Assembly (NCBI RefSeq): GCF_902506145.1
Contig: NZ_LR733519.1
Coordinates: forward strand, 716,582-780,581
Length of the DNA: 64,000 nucleotides
Source of the DNA: Burkholderia sp. 8Y
GTDB lineage: Bacteria; Pseudomonadota; Gammaproteobacteria; Burkholderiales; Burkholderiaceae
Reading direction: 5' to 3'
Position 1 is the first letter of the stretch; each line of letters begins with the position of its first letter. Of the stretch, positions 1 to 8,833 are shown piece after piece. Under the pieces are notes generated by a model that saw only the letters and a list, made by a program, of their open reading frames with translations, was not told the origin of the DNA and did not search any database. Made by a program: the position numbers and the translations under genes.

Positions 1-329
1 TCAAGATCGAGCAGAGCGGCGGCCTGTTCGCGGCCCAGCGCGTGGCCCATATCGCCGATGCCGCGGGCATCGAACTGTATGGCGGCACGATGCTGGAAGG
101 CGCGTTCAGCACGGTGGCATCGGCGCATCTGTTTTCGAGCTTCGCGAACCTGCAGTGGGGCACGGAACTCTTCGGGCCGTTGCTGATGACCGAAGAGATC
201 TTGACGAAGCCCCTCGATTACAGCGATTTCGAACTGACCGTACCCAACGGACCGGGCCTCGGTATCGAACTCGACGAAACCGTGGTCAAGCGTTTCACGC
301 GCGATGGCCTGATGAAATCCACCCGTTGA
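1..329 (+). CDS. catB: Muconate cycloisomerase, C-terminal part (cut by window edge)
   Basis: This is the last ~109 codons of an enolase-superfamily muconate cycloisomerase; the start lies left of the window and the frame is open from base 3. The enzyme converts cis,cis-muconate to muconolactone in the ortho branch of the 3-oxoadipate pathway. The visible part holds the end of the barrel and capping domain, including the segment YGGTMLEGAF and the tail ELDETVVKRF, typical of CatB C-termini. It is followed 13 bp later by catC and then catA, the usual catBCA order in Burkholderia, so the identity rests on sequence and context together. Confidence 0.9.
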   Translation, partial: KIEQSGGLFAAQRVAHIADAAGIELYGGTMLEGAFSTVASAHLFSSFANLQWGTELFGPLLMTEEILTKPLDYSDFELTVPNGPGLGIELDETVVKRFTRDGLMKSTR

Positions 330-342
330 GAGGATAAGAGCG

Positions 343-633
343 ATGCTGTTCCATGTTCGAATGGATGTGAACATTCCCGCTGACATGCCCGTTCATGTCG
401 CCGATGAAATCAAGGCACGAGAGAAAGCCTATTCGCAGGCGCTTCAGCGCAGCGGCAAATGGCGTCACATCTGGCGTCTGGCCGGACAGTACGCGAATTT
501 CAGCATCTTTGATGTCGAGAGCAATGCCGAGCTGCACGAGATTCTCACTGCGTTGCCGCTCTTTTCGTACATGAAGGTTTCGGTGACGCCGTTGTGTCGC
601 CATCCGTCGTCCATCAGAGACGACGACGCTTAA
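343..633 (+). CDS. catC: Muconolactone delta-isomerase
   Basis: A 96-residue protein, the standard length for CatC. It isomerises muconolactone to 3-oxoadipate enol-lactone. The N-terminus MLFHVRMDVNIPADMP and the segment GKWRHIWRLAGQYANFSIFD are characteristic of this small ferredoxin-like fold family, which assembles as a decamer. A purine-rich GAGAGGATAAGAG lies just before the ATG. It sits between catB and catA and is surely co-transcribed with them. Confidence 0.95.
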   Translation: MLFHVRMDVNIPADMPVHVADEIKAREKAYSQALQRSGKWRHIWRLAGQYANFSIFDVESNAELHEILTALPLFSYMKVSVTPLCRHPSSIRDDDA

Positions 634-673
634 GCATCAAAGCCAAATCCCCATACGAACGGAGACATGAATC

Positions 674-1609
674 ATGAGCGTCAAGGTATTCCAAAGCGAA
701 GATGTCCAGGGCTTGTTGAAGGCTGCGGCGAATCTCGCCGGCGACGCTGGCAATGCGCGCACGAAGCAGATCACGCATCGCCTGCTGAGCGATTTGTTCA
801 AGGCGATCGACGATCTCGACATGACACCCGACGAAATCTGGGCGGGCGTCAACTATCTGAACAAGCTGGGCCAGGACGGTGAGGCCGCGCTGCTTGCAGC
901 GGGCTTGGGCCTCGAAAAATACCTCGACATTCGCATGGATGCCGAGGACCGTGCGACCGAGATGAACGGCGGCACGCCGCGCACCATTGAAGGTCCGCTG
1001 TATGTCGCGGGCGCGCCGCTGCGGGATGGCGTGACGAAGATCGACCTCGACGCCGACGAAAACGCCGGTCCGCTCGTCATTCGCGGCACGGTCACGGGAC
1101 CGGATGGCAAGCCGCTCGCGAACGCGGTCGTCGAATGCTGGCACGCCAATTCAAAGGGCTTCTATTCGCACTTCGATCCGACTGGCGCACAAAGCGACTT
1201 CAATCTGCGCGGCGCGGTAAAGACGGATGCCGCGGGCAAGTATGAGTTCCGCACGCTGATGCCTGTGGGTTATGGATGCCCGCCGCAAGGCTCGACGCAG
1301 CGTTTGCTCAATGCGCTTGGCCGACATGGCAACCGTCCTGCGCACGTGCATTTTTTCGTGACCGCTGACAATTGCCGCAAGCTGACGACTCAGATCAACA
1401 TCGAAGGCGATCCGTTGATCTGGGACGACTTCGCCTACGCGACGCGCGAAGATTTGATCCCGCATGTCGTCGACAAGACCGGTGGTCGGGAATTGGGTTT
1501 GAAGGCCGACGACTATAAAGAAATCGAGTTTGACTTCAGGCTGACGCCGCTAGTTCAGGGCAAGGACAATCAGATCGTGCAGCGGAACCGCGCTTCCGTT
1601 GCGGCGTAA
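674..1609 (+). CDS. catA: Catechol 1,2-dioxygenase
   Basis: A 311-residue intradiol dioxygenase that cleaves catechol to cis,cis-muconate using non-heme Fe(III). All four iron ligands are visible: Tyr164 (GFYSHFD), Tyr200 (MPVGYGCP), His224 and His226 (RPAHVHFF). Residues ~20-95 form the helical N-terminal dimerisation domain with the usual lipid-binding tunnel fold; the rest is the beta-sandwich catalytic domain. Start ATG follows GGAGACATGAATC. It ends the catBCA operon, with a terminator 13 bp after the stop. Confidence 0.96.
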   Translation: MSVKVFQSEDVQGLLKAAANLAGDAGNARTKQITHRLLSDLFKAIDDLDMTPDEIWAGVNYLNKLGQDGEAALLAAGLGLEKYLDIRMDAEDRATEMNGGTPRTIEGPLYVAGAPLRDGVTKIDLDADENAGPLVIRGTVTGPDGKPLANAVVECWHANSKGFYSHFDPTGAQSDFNLRGAVKTDAAGKYEFRTLMPVGYGCPPQGSTQRLLNALGRHGNRPAHVHFFVTADNCRKLTTQINIEGDPLIWDDFAYATREDLIPHVVDKTGGRELGLKADDYKEIEFDFRLTPLVQGKDNQIVQRNRASVAA

Positions 1610-1621
1610 CCGACTGATAAG

Positions 1622-1652
1622 AACCCCCGCCTTGCGCGGGGGGTTTGCTTTT
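1622..1652 (+). terminator. Rho-independent terminator after catA
   Basis: A 7-bp GC stem (CCCCCGC, 1624-1630, with GCGGGGG, 1636-1642) around a 5-base loop is followed by a T-rich run. It lies between the stops of catA and the convergent porin gene and most clearly serves the cat operon. Confidence 0.8.
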
Positions 1653-1671
1653 TGCAGCGGGCGATGATGCA

Positions 1672-2847
1672 TCAGAACTTATGTCGCATGCCCACTTGCA
1701 CGAACGTCTGACGATCCGACGACGAGGCCGTCAACGCATTGAGCGTGGCTCGCGCGGGTCGTCCTGTCGAGTCGGTGCCGCTCGCGAACTGGGTGCTGCT
1801 GATCACATAGACATCGGTTCGTTTCGAGAGGTAATAGTCAAGAGACAACGACACGGTGTTGTAGTGTGAACTGCCGATGCTTCCCACGCCCGAACCGTGC
1901 GTATAGCTGTACACCAGTTCGCTCAGCAGAGCGGGGGTCCAGTAATAGGTGGCGTTCACTTCAGCGGTATTGAACTTCGCGGTGCCTGACAGTTGCAACG
2001 GATTCGATCCGGACGAAGTATCCCCGAGGCCCTTGAACTGCACGTTGCTGTAGACGAGGCCGATGGTTGCCGGGCCGAACGTATAGCGGCCTGCCGCTGC
2101 TATCGCCTGATACGTGTGCGACGAGGCATAGCCGCTATAAATAGGGCTCGCCGTCATGTTGTTGACGTTAGCGCCCGGCACATTAGTCGGCGTCGCGGTG
2201 AAGAACGACTGATTGGGGTTGCGCACGTTCATGTACGCGGCACCCGCCGAGAAATTGCCGTAGTCGTAGCCGATGCCGGTCGACCATATCTGGTTGCGCG
2301 AGAATTCGCCGGCCTGTCCGCCGAACCCATAGACGCCGCCGAACGTAAAGCCGCCCAGAACCGGGCTCGTGTATTTGACCGAGTTGTTGACGCGCTTGCT
2401 GTTGTTCAGATTGTCCAGATCGCCCGGATGCGCCGTGGTGCCGCCGCCGTAGTTGGACGAGTTCATGCGAGTCTCGACGAACGTCACGAGCGAATCGTAT
2501 TGGCGTCCGAGCGTGACCGTGCCATACGCATCGCTGGATAGGCCGATCCATGCTTGTCGGCCGAACAGTGTTCCGCCTTGCAATGATTTGCCGGTGCCGA
2601 GATCGAAGCCGTCCTCGAGCTGGAAGATGGCCGAGAGACCGCCGCCCAGGTCTTCGTTGCCTTTGAAGCCCCAGCGCGAGCCCTGCATGATGCCGCTCGA
2701 TCCGCCGATCACGCGGCCGCCGCCACTGTTGCTCTGATAGTTGACGCCGTAGTCGATGAGCCCGTACAACGTGACGGACGCGGCTTGAGCCTGCCCGATG
2801 CCGCATACGGCCAAAACCGCCGCGCAGGAAATCGCTTTTCTGTTCAT
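1672..2847 (-). CDS. OmpC-like Gram-negative porin
   Basis: A 391-residue outer-membrane trimeric porin. The N-terminus is a Sec signal peptide of about 22 residues ending GQAQA, then ASVTLYGLIDYGVNY, the typical first beta strand of Burkholderia porins. The protein ends in the aromatic strand VQVGMRHKF with terminal Phe, the Bam recognition signal. The ATG at 2847 is preferred; an in-frame ATG lies two codons upstream (2853). It has its own upstream region with an 18-bp element shared with the M20 operon promoter, suggesting that this porin lets in the substrate of that operon. The open frame continues further upstream (to 3222) but that part is not protein-like. Confidence 0.92.
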   Translation of the reverse strand: MNRKAISCAAVLAVCGIGQAQAASVTLYGLIDYGVNYQSNSGGGRVIGGSSGIMQGSRWGFKGNEDLGGGLSAIFQLEDGFDLGTGKSLQGGTLFGRQAWIGLSSDAYGTVTLGRQYDSLVTFVETRMNSSNYGGGTTAHPGDLDNLNNSKRVNNSVKYTSPVLGGFTFGGVYGFGGQAGEFSRNQIWSTGIGYDYGNFSAGAAYMNVRNPNQSFFTATPTNVPGANVNNMTASPIYSGYASSHTYQAIAAAGRYTFGPATIGLVYSNVQFKGLGDTSSGSNPLQLSGTAKFNTAEVNATYYWTPALLSELVYSYTHGSGVGSIGSSHYNTVSLSLDYYLSKRTDVYVISSTQFASGTDSTGRPARATLNALTASSSDRQTFVQVGMRHKF

Positions 2848-2943
2848 TGGCATAACGAATGATATTGGATTGTGGGATTCTGCGGCCATACGGAACGTAT
2901 TCTCGCTTCCGTCATGCAACAGTACCCAGCCTTGATGAATCGC

Positions 2944-2961
2944 GTATTCGCAATCTATCAA
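2944..2961 (-). promoter_or_regulatory. Porin-upstream copy of an 18-bp shared element
   Basis: Read on the minus strand, TTGATAGATTGCGAATAC lies about 97 bp before the porin ATG. The same sequence with one change lies at 10278-10295 before the M20 operon, in the same orientation. This looks like a regulator site or a promoter element common to both units; the divergent LysR protein is the obvious candidate to bind it. Confidence 0.55.
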
Positions 2962-3006
2962 CGCGGGTTTGCAAGAACTGCAAAGCTCGCGGAAGCGCCC
3001 ACGCAT

Positions 3007-3040
3007 AAAAAAAACGCGCTGCCCGATGGACAACGCGCTT
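3007..3040 (-). terminator. Rho-independent terminator of the 10222-3066 operon
   Basis: On the minus strand GCGC-gt-TGTCC-atc-GGGCA-GCGC forms a hairpin followed by eight or more T. It lies 26 bp past the stop of the dienelactone hydrolase gene, separating the operon from the porin. Confidence 0.75.
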
Positions 3041-3065
3041 CGTTCACGCATCGTTGCTCTACGCT

Positions 3066-4301
3066 TCAGACCGGCTTGCCCTCGCTCGACTGCCAGTTGC
3101 GCATCAGCGTGTTGGACGGCAACGTCTCGTCGATCATCTTCTTCGCCGTCTGAATACCCGCGACCGGAAGCCCTGTCGGATCCAGCACGCCGATCTGTAC
3201 GAGCACTGACGCCTGATCCCAATAGATATGCTCGTTATAGAGCTTGTCGCCGCGAAAGCAGACGACCGCGAGCATCGGCACCTCGAAGTACTTGCCCGTC
3301 GGCTCGAGGCCGGGCAGAAGCCAGTCGATCTCGCGGTCGTGCGTTGCACAGAAGACGAATTCATCGACGATGCGATCCGCGCCGATCGTGCGCGATACCG
3401 GAATCAACCGCGTATCCGCTGGATTTGCGTCAACGAAGTGATAGTTGTAGAAGCGTTTGAGTTGATCGTGGCCCACGCCGCCCGTCATCGTCGGAACGTG
3501 GTTGACGTAGGGCTGCGCGACCATCGTCGGCATGATCGCGTCGACGTCTCGCGTGGCGAACTCGTAGTAGCAGTGGCGTTCCCAAAGTGCGTCGAGATCG
3601 TGAATGGGACCAAGCACATGGCGCAGCAGCGCGACGGTACGCGAATAAGCCATCGTCGCGGCGGGCTTGTCGTAGTGCGGCCGTTCGGGCGTGGCGAACG
3701 CGTGATCGCAGCCCGGGTAGACGTGCGCGGCGATGCGCGGATTCTGCGCGAACGCTTGCAGCAGACGCTCGCGCGCATCCGGAGGACAAAATGCGTCGTT
3801 GCCCGCGAAGTGAAACAGCATCGGACAGCGTATGCGCGGCACTTCGTCAATATAGGCATCCAGTCCCACGCCGTAGTAACTCGTCGCGCAGTCAAGGTCG
3901 AGGCGCGCGGCGGCGAGCATCGCGAGCTTGCCGCCGAGGCAATAGCCGATCGCGCCGACCTTGCCCGGCTGCATCGGCAACGCGCGCAGTGCGGCGAGCG
4001 TTGAGCCGATATCGGCAATGGCGAGGTCGAGGTCTAACTTTTCGTTATAGCCGAGTGCCTCATTGAAGTCGGCTTCGCTGTAACCCAGATCGACGCCCGG
4101 TTTCATGCGCCAGAAGAGATCGGGAACGAGCACCACGTAGCCTTCTTCTGCGAAGCGGTCGGCCATCGCGCGCATGGTGCCGTTGATGCCGAAGATCTCC
4201 TGCAGCAGCACGAGACCCGGACCGGAGCCTTGCGCGGGCACGGCCTGATACGCGCGAAAGCGCCGGCCGTCGTGACTGTCGATATCGATGTAGGAACCCA
4301 A
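3066..4301 (-). CDS. Dienelactone hydrolase fused to an NTF2/SnoaL-like domain
   Basis: A 411-residue two-domain protein. Residues 1-235 are a dienelactone hydrolase (carboxymethylenebutenolidase) with the full catalytic set: Glu36 (LQEIFG), Cys121 (GYCLGG), Asp169 (AGNDAF) and His200 (GCDHAF), at almost canonical numbering. Residues ~260-405 resemble the NTF2/SnoaL fold. The best start is TTG at 4301: GGAG lies 6-7 bp upstream and the next residues match the family N-terminus; no ATG fits. It sits 25 bp after the SDR stop and is the last gene of the operon. It probably hydrolyses a lactone made by ring cleavage; the substrate is unknown. Confidence 0.85.
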   Translation of the reverse strand: MGSYIDIDSHDGRRFRAYQAVPAQGSGPGLVLLQEIFGINGTMRAMADRFAEEGYVVLVPDLFWRMKPGVDLGYSEADFNEALGYNEKLDLDLAIADIGSTLAALRALPMQPGKVGAIGYCLGGKLAMLAAARLDLDCATSYYGVGLDAYIDEVPRIRCPMLFHFAGNDAFCPPDARERLLQAFAQNPRIAAHVYPGCDHAFATPERPHYDKPAATMAYSRTVALLRHVLGPIHDLDALWERHCYYEFATRDVDAIMPTMVAQPYVNHVPTMTGGVGHDQLKRFYNYHFVDANPADTRLIPVSRTIGADRIVDEFVFCATHDREIDWLLPGLEPTGKYFEVPMLAVVCFRGDKLYNEHIYWDQASVLVQIGVLDPTGLPVAGIQTAKKMIDETLPSNTLMRNWQSSEGKPV

Positions 4302-4326
4302 AGTCGTCTCCGTCGATGAAACGCCA

Positions 4327-5049
4327 CTAGAGCGTGGCAAGAAGCTGTGCCTGTGTCGCGGCGCGATCCGTGGCGAGCGCCGCAGCAAGATCCCTCGCCA
4401 TCGCGCCGATATAGATTTCGCTTGCGCTGCTCGAAGGCGCGTCGAGGGCGTCGAGCGCGGCGTCGGCGACTTCGGCGGGCGACAGCTTCGGGCCTTCGAA
4501 GCCGCGGCTCATGTCCGTATCGATGGCGCCGGGAAGCGCGGCGATCACGCGAACGCGATAGGGCGCAAGCTCGCCACGCAGCGATTCGGTCAGGCGCAAG
4601 GACGCTGCTTTGGACGCGCACAGCGAGCCCATTGCACGCAGGGTTGCGCGCGCCAGAATCGAAAGTACATTGATAATTGCGCCTTCGTGTGTCTTCAGTG
4701 CAGGGGCAAAGGCCCGGCACATGCGAAGCACGCCGAAGTAATTGACGTCGAGTTCGGCGCGCGCGTGCGCGATCGCGTCTTCGGCGAGGAACGCGGATTG
4801 CCGATTGACGCCCGCGTTGTTGATGAGGAGCGTCGTATCACCGGCGATGCTTGCGGCGCGTGCCACGCTCGCGTCATCGGTGACGTCGAGCGTGACGGGG
4901 ACGACGCGTGCATCGAGAACCGTCGTATCGCCCTGACGCGATGCGGCATACACCTTGCCTGCCCCGCGTGCCAGCAGGCGCGCCACGAACTGCGCGCCGA
5001 GCCCGCGATTCGCGCCTGATACGAAAGCAACGGTCGTTTGATCGATCAT
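4327..5049 (-). CDS. SDR-family oxidoreductase with altered active site
   Basis: A 240-residue classical short-chain dehydrogenase. The cofactor motif SGANRGLG (residues 11-18) and NNAG (77-80) are present. The catalytic Ser130 and Lys147 are in place, but the catalytic Tyr position is Leu143 (GSLCASKAA; codon CTG at 4621-4623), so ordinary dehydrogenase chemistry is doubtful. The ATG at 5049 is chosen because GAGGG lies 9 bp upstream; the ATG at 5058 would touch that site. It is 22 bp after the cupin gene and is part of the catabolic operon. Confidence 0.85.
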   Translation of the reverse strand: MIDQTTVAFVSGANRGLGAQFVARLLARGAGKVYAASRQGDTTVLDARVVPVTLDVTDDASVARAASIAGDTTLLINNAGVNRQSAFLAEDAIAHARAELDVNYFGVLRMCRAFAPALKTHEGAIINVLSILARATLRAMGSLCASKAASLRLTESLRGELAPYRVRVIAALPGAIDTDMSRGFEGPKLSPAEVADAALDALDAPSSSASEIYIGAMARDLAAALATDRAATQAQLLATL

Positions 5050-5071
5050 CAGCGTCATCCCTCGATTCAGG

Positions 5072-6196
5072 TCAGGCGAGCGAAAAATCCGCGGGCAGGG
5101 TCACTTCCAGTAGCTCCAGATCTGCGCTGCAGTTCGCGAACGTGTAGCGCAATTGGCCGGGTATCGCGATGCTGTCGTCCGCGACGAGATGCCATTGCTG
5201 ATCGTTCGCGCTCACATCCACGCTGCCCGCGAGCACGAAGAAGATGCAGAACTCGGTGTCGTGCATGCGCGCGGCATGTTGATTTTCGTCCAAGGGACGA
5301 ACGACACGCACGCCCGCAAGCCCCTTCGTCGCGTGACCGATGCCGGTATCGGTCACAACGAAGCCCGGCGATTTCCACGCCGTCCAGTTCGCTTGCCTGG
5401 CGATATGGCGCACGAAGGTCTGACCGTTGAAGTCGTGCGCGGCATCGTAGCGTGCGCTGGGCAAGGTCATGTCGTGATCGGCCATCGTGATGTGCTCGGC
5501 AGGGCTGCCGAGTTCGATGACTTCCGCTCCGGCCGAGCTTTCGAGCACGCGATGACGGATCTCCGGCGGCTGCAACACGCAATCGCCTGCTTCGAGAAGG
5601 AACGGCTCGCCCTGGCCTTCGTATGCGAGACGCACCCAGCCTTTGCGGCAAAAGATGACCTGAAAGCGAATCTTGTGAAAGTGCACGTAATCGGGCACCG
5701 GGCCGCCTTCGAGAATGCGGATGTGCGAGGCGATGAACGCCCCGCCATGACGCTCGGGCAACAGATCGCGATAACGCATGCCTGCGCGGCCAACGCTCCA
5801 GTCCGCGGCATCGCCTGCGTGCGACAACACGAGTTGCTGGCGCGTCTCGGGTAGATGCATCGGCGGATTCGCGTGTACGAGTCGCACGACGACGCCGTTC
5901 GGCGCAATGATTTCGCGCGTTTCGCCGGGCGTTTTCGTGGGATCATCGCAGAGCACTTGCAGCGTTTGCAGGCCGTCTTTCACGTCGAGACCGAGGCGGA
6001 TCTTGAAGGTGCCGCGCGAGAGAATCGCGGTGCGCGGTCCATCGGCGGGAAAGATTGCGTCGAGACGAAAGTTCAGGCGCGAGATGAAAAACTGCATCGT
6101 CGCGGGAAGGTCGGTGCAGCGCATCGGCACGACGAAGCCTTGCACGCCTTCTATCGCGGCGTCAGTCAGAATGGATGCTGGAACGGTTGAGTTCAT
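5072..6196 (-). CDS. VOC-like/bicupin protein, possible ring-cleavage dioxygenase
   Basis: A 374-residue protein with three apparent modules. Residues ~15-120 (VVPMRCTDLPATMQFF onward) look like a glyoxalase/VOC half-domain. Two cupin barrels follow: residues ~165-255 with HFHKIRFQVIFCRKG and PPEIRHRV, and residues ~275-370 with RMHDTEFCIFFVLAG. His-rich motif 1 is present in the first cupin; the second is weaker. Bicupins of this kind include metal-dependent aromatic ring-cleavage enzymes and regulators of sugar metabolism. In an operon with a kynureninase-like enzyme and dienelactone hydrolase, a dioxygenase role is an attractive but unproven guess. Confidence 0.7.
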   Translation of the reverse strand: MNSTVPASILTDAAIEGVQGFVVPMRCTDLPATMQFFISRLNFRLDAIFPADGPRTAILSRGTFKIRLGLDVKDGLQTLQVLCDDPTKTPGETREIIAPNGVVVRLVHANPPMHLPETRQQLVLSHAGDAADWSVGRAGMRYRDLLPERHGGAFIASHIRILEGGPVPDYVHFHKIRFQVIFCRKGWVRLAYEGQGEPFLLEAGDCVLQPPEIRHRVLESSAGAEVIELGSPAEHITMADHDMTLPSARYDAAHDFNGQTFVRHIARQANWTAWKSPGFVVTDTGIGHATKGLAGVRVVRPLDENQHAARMHDTEFCIFFVLAGSVDVSANDQQWHLVADDSIAIPGQLRYTFANCSADLELLEVTLPADFSLA

Positions 6197-6326
6197 ATCG
6201 GATCGCGTGAGGTGTGAGGTGTGAGATCAAAGGGCGGCGCATGGCAAATGACGCCGGCCGGTGGACCTGTCAGCACACAAGCGATTCCGATGCGTCGCGG
6301 CGCGCGCGAACGAAGGCTGGTCGTTT

Positions 6327-7472
6327 TCATCTCGGCAGACATTGCGCGAGCCGGTCCAGTCCCGCGCGCGTCGTGCAGACGCCCGGAGAAAAGCGCAACG
6401 TGCGGCCTCGCGAATCGACGAATACGCCCGCTTCCTTCAGTTGCACGACGAGCTGTGCGGCGTCGAGATGAGCGGGCGCCTCGGCCATGATGCTGCCGCC
6501 GCGCTCATCGTCGGGCCGTGGCGAACGGAGGCGATAGCCTTTCTCATCGACCATCGCGATGAGTTCATGCGCGAGCGCGAGATTGTGCCCGCGAATGCTG
6601 CCTGCTGGCTGCGCGCGCAGCCACGACATGCCCGGCTGCGATGCGATGAAGGGCAGCACGGACGGGGTGCCCGTGTCGAAGCGACGTGCACCGTCCGCAT
6701 AGGAGAACGAATCGATGTCCCAGTTGAACGGGTCTTCCTGGCTGAACCATCCACGTACGGCAGGGTTCGCATTGCCGCGCAACCCATGCGCAGCGATATA
6801 GCCGAGCCCCGTGCCGGGTGCTCCGCATAGCCACTTCAGCGTCGATCCGCATACGAAGTCGAACGGCGTCTCCCGGAGATCGAGCGGCAGAATGCCGATG
6901 CCTTGCGTCACGTCGAGCGCGACCAGACTGCCGCGGCGTCGCGCGTGCTCGCACATCGCGGGCAGATTCACGCGCTTGGACGTCAGCGAGGATACCCACG
7001 TGACGAGCGCCAGCGCCACATCGTCGTTCCACGCTCCGAGAAAGTCTTCGTCGCGTACATACGATTCGCCTTCGCGTACGCGCACGGTGCGCAGTTCGAA
7101 GCCGCGGCGCTTTGCAAGACCTGACAGCAGGAAGTGCAGACTCGGGAAGCAATCGGCGGCGACGAGCACGGTGCGGTTCTTCAGCGTCTCGTCGGCGAGG
7201 CCGTCGAGATAGCGCGCGAAGGCTTCGGTGACGTTCTGCGCGCCGAACACTTCGTCATCGTTCGCGCCGATGAGCGCGGCCCAGTCACCGAGCAGGCGCG
7301 CGCGGGCGGCGAGTGCCGCGTCCCAGCGGGTATCGTCGGCGGCGCACCAGGTATCGGCGAATGAAGCGAGGGCTTCTCGCATGGCCTCGCGATGTCCCGG
7401 ATAGACACCTACCGAGTGATACATGAGCCAGCCGCTGAAGTCGTCGTTCTGATTGCGAAGGTCTTGGGTCAT
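6327..7472 (-). CDS. Kynureninase-like class V PLP enzyme
   Basis: A 381-residue fold-type I PLP protein of the class V aminotransferase group, most like kynureninase. The Schiff-base lysine is Lys213 in CGSTLKWLCG and the pyridine-binding Asp187 lies in VALDVTQGIG. The N-terminal segment YHSVGVYPGHREAM and the acidic stretch after it are kynureninase-like, but length and motifs do not fix the substrate (kynurenine or another beta-carbonyl amino acid). It starts 9 bp after the transporter stop and is followed by a 130-bp gap before the cupin gene. Kynureninase would yield anthranilate, which feeds catechol, and catBCA lie nearby. Confidence 0.75.
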   Translation of the reverse strand: MTQDLRNQNDDFSGWLMYHSVGVYPGHREAMREALASFADTWCAADDTRWDAALAARARLLGDWAALIGANDDEVFGAQNVTEAFARYLDGLADETLKNRTVLVAADCFPSLHFLLSGLAKRRGFELRTVRVREGESYVRDEDFLGAWNDDVALALVTWVSSLTSKRVNLPAMCEHARRRGSLVALDVTQGIGILPLDLRETPFDFVCGSTLKWLCGAPGTGLGYIAAHGLRGNANPAVRGWFSQEDPFNWDIDSFSYADGARRFDTGTPSVLPFIASQPGMSWLRAQPAGSIRGHNLALAHELIAMVDEKGYRLRSPRPDDERGGSIMAEAPAHLDAAQLVVQLKEAGVFVDSRGRTLRFSPGVCTTRAGLDRLAQCLPR

Positions 7473-7481
7473 GGTCGTCGT

Positions 7482-8783
7482 TCAGATATGCTTAACGAGT
7501 TTGAAGTGATAGATCGCTATGCACGCGAGGCTCAATGCCGCGCAGGCCATCAGATAGAGCGCAGGCGAAAGCGGATTGTGCGTGGCGCCGATCATCGCGG
7601 TGACGAGCCAGGGCGTGAATCCGCCGAACGCCATGACACCGATGTTGTAAGTGAAGCCGAGGCCCGTGCTGCGAACCGAAGTCGGGAACAGAGAGGAGAG
7701 CACGGCGGCGAGCGGCCCGAAGTAGATCGCCTTGAGCGCGCCGGCCAGCACCATGATCGCCAGGAGCACCGCGAGCGACGGGCTCGACAACAGCCATGCG
7801 AAGCACGGATAGATCGTCGCGAAGGTGACGGTCGCGGAGAGCACCATCATGCGGCTGCGTCCGTAGCGATCCGCGAGATGCCCCATCAACGGCGTGAAGA
7901 ACATCAGGATCGTGCCTGTCACGACGGTCGCCGCGAATCCCGTCGATGCCGGCAAATGCAGTTGCTTCACCGCGTACGTCGGCATGTAGAGAATCATCAG
8001 ATAGCTCGCCGCAGTGGACACGGCCATGATGCCGGCCGCCAGAAGAATACGGCTCTTGTAGTGCGCGAGCAGATCGCGAATGGGCGCGGCTTTCTGCGTG
8101 TGCTGCGTGTTCTGCGAGGGAGCGGGCAACGTGTCGTCGATATGCTTGCGGATATACAGACCCACCGGCGCAACGAGAAGACCGAACACGAACGGCGCGC
8201 GCCATCCCCATGTCTCGATCTGCCCCGGCGTGAGCATCGTGCTCAACGCGAGTCCCGCGCACGATGCCAGCACCGTGCTCATGCCCTGACTCGAAAACTG
8301 CCAGCTTCCGAGGAATGCCTTGCGCTTGCTCTTCTGCTCGATCATCAACGCGGTGCCGCTGCCGAACTCGCCGCCGGTCGAAAACGCAATGAGAATGCGC
8401 GCGGTCATCAGGCCGATGGGCGCGGCCACGCCGATTGCCGCATACGTTGGGATCAAGGCGCAGACCAGCGTGCCGATGGTCGTCAACGCAAGCGATACGA
8501 GCAACGCAGACTTGCGCCCTCGCTGATCCGCATAGCGTCCGAGTACGAGGGCGCCGAGCGGGCGAAACACATAGGAAAGCCCGAACGTGCCGAAGGTCAT
8601 CAGTAGCGACACGGTCTCGTCATGCGCGGGAAAGAAGAGCTTCGACAGCGTGACCGCGAAGAAACCGTATGCGGCGAAATCGAACCATTCGAGCGCATTG
8701 CCGATACTCGTCGCGACGATGAGCCGCCGCAACGGTTTCGCGCTTAGGGGCCGCGAGCGATTCTCGATGACAGTCGAATCCAT
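7482..8783 (-). CDS. MFS transporter, metabolite:H+ symporter (MHS) type
   Basis: A 433-residue, 12-helix inner-membrane transporter. The N-terminus LIVATSIGNALEWFDFAAYG and the loop RPLGALVLGRYADQRGRK are hallmarks of the MHS family (ProP, KgtP, ShiA relatives), which import organic acids and zwitterions with protons. It lies 50 bp after the M20 gene and 9 bp before the kynureninase-like gene, so it probably takes up the operon substrate. Confidence 0.88.
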   Translation of the reverse strand: MDSTVIENRSRPLSAKPLRRLIVATSIGNALEWFDFAAYGFFAVTLSKLFFPAHDETVSLLMTFGTFGLSYVFRPLGALVLGRYADQRGRKSALLVSLALTTIGTLVCALIPTYAAIGVAAPIGLMTARILIAFSTGGEFGSGTALMIEQKSKRKAFLGSWQFSSQGMSTVLASCAGLALSTMLTPGQIETWGWRAPFVFGLLVAPVGLYIRKHIDDTLPAPSQNTQHTQKAAPIRDLLAHYKSRILLAAGIMAVSTAASYLMILYMPTYAVKQLHLPASTGFAATVVTGTILMFFTPLMGHLADRYGRSRMMVLSATVTFATIYPCFAWLLSSPSLAVLLAIMVLAGALKAIYFGPLAAVLSSLFPTSVRSTGLGFTYNIGVMAFGGFTPWLVTAMIGATHNPLSPALYLMACAALSLACIAIYHFKLVKHI

Positions 8784-8833
8784 GGTGTGCGTTCCGATTC
8801 AGGAAGTGGAGCTTCGAAAACTGCGATGTGAGT

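Noticed and set aside
3066..4388. Longer N-terminus for the dienelactone hydrolase from base 4388
   Set aside because: The extra 29 codons overlap the SDR gene end, are Arg/Pro-rich and not conserved; the TTG at 4301 has a proper ribosome site.
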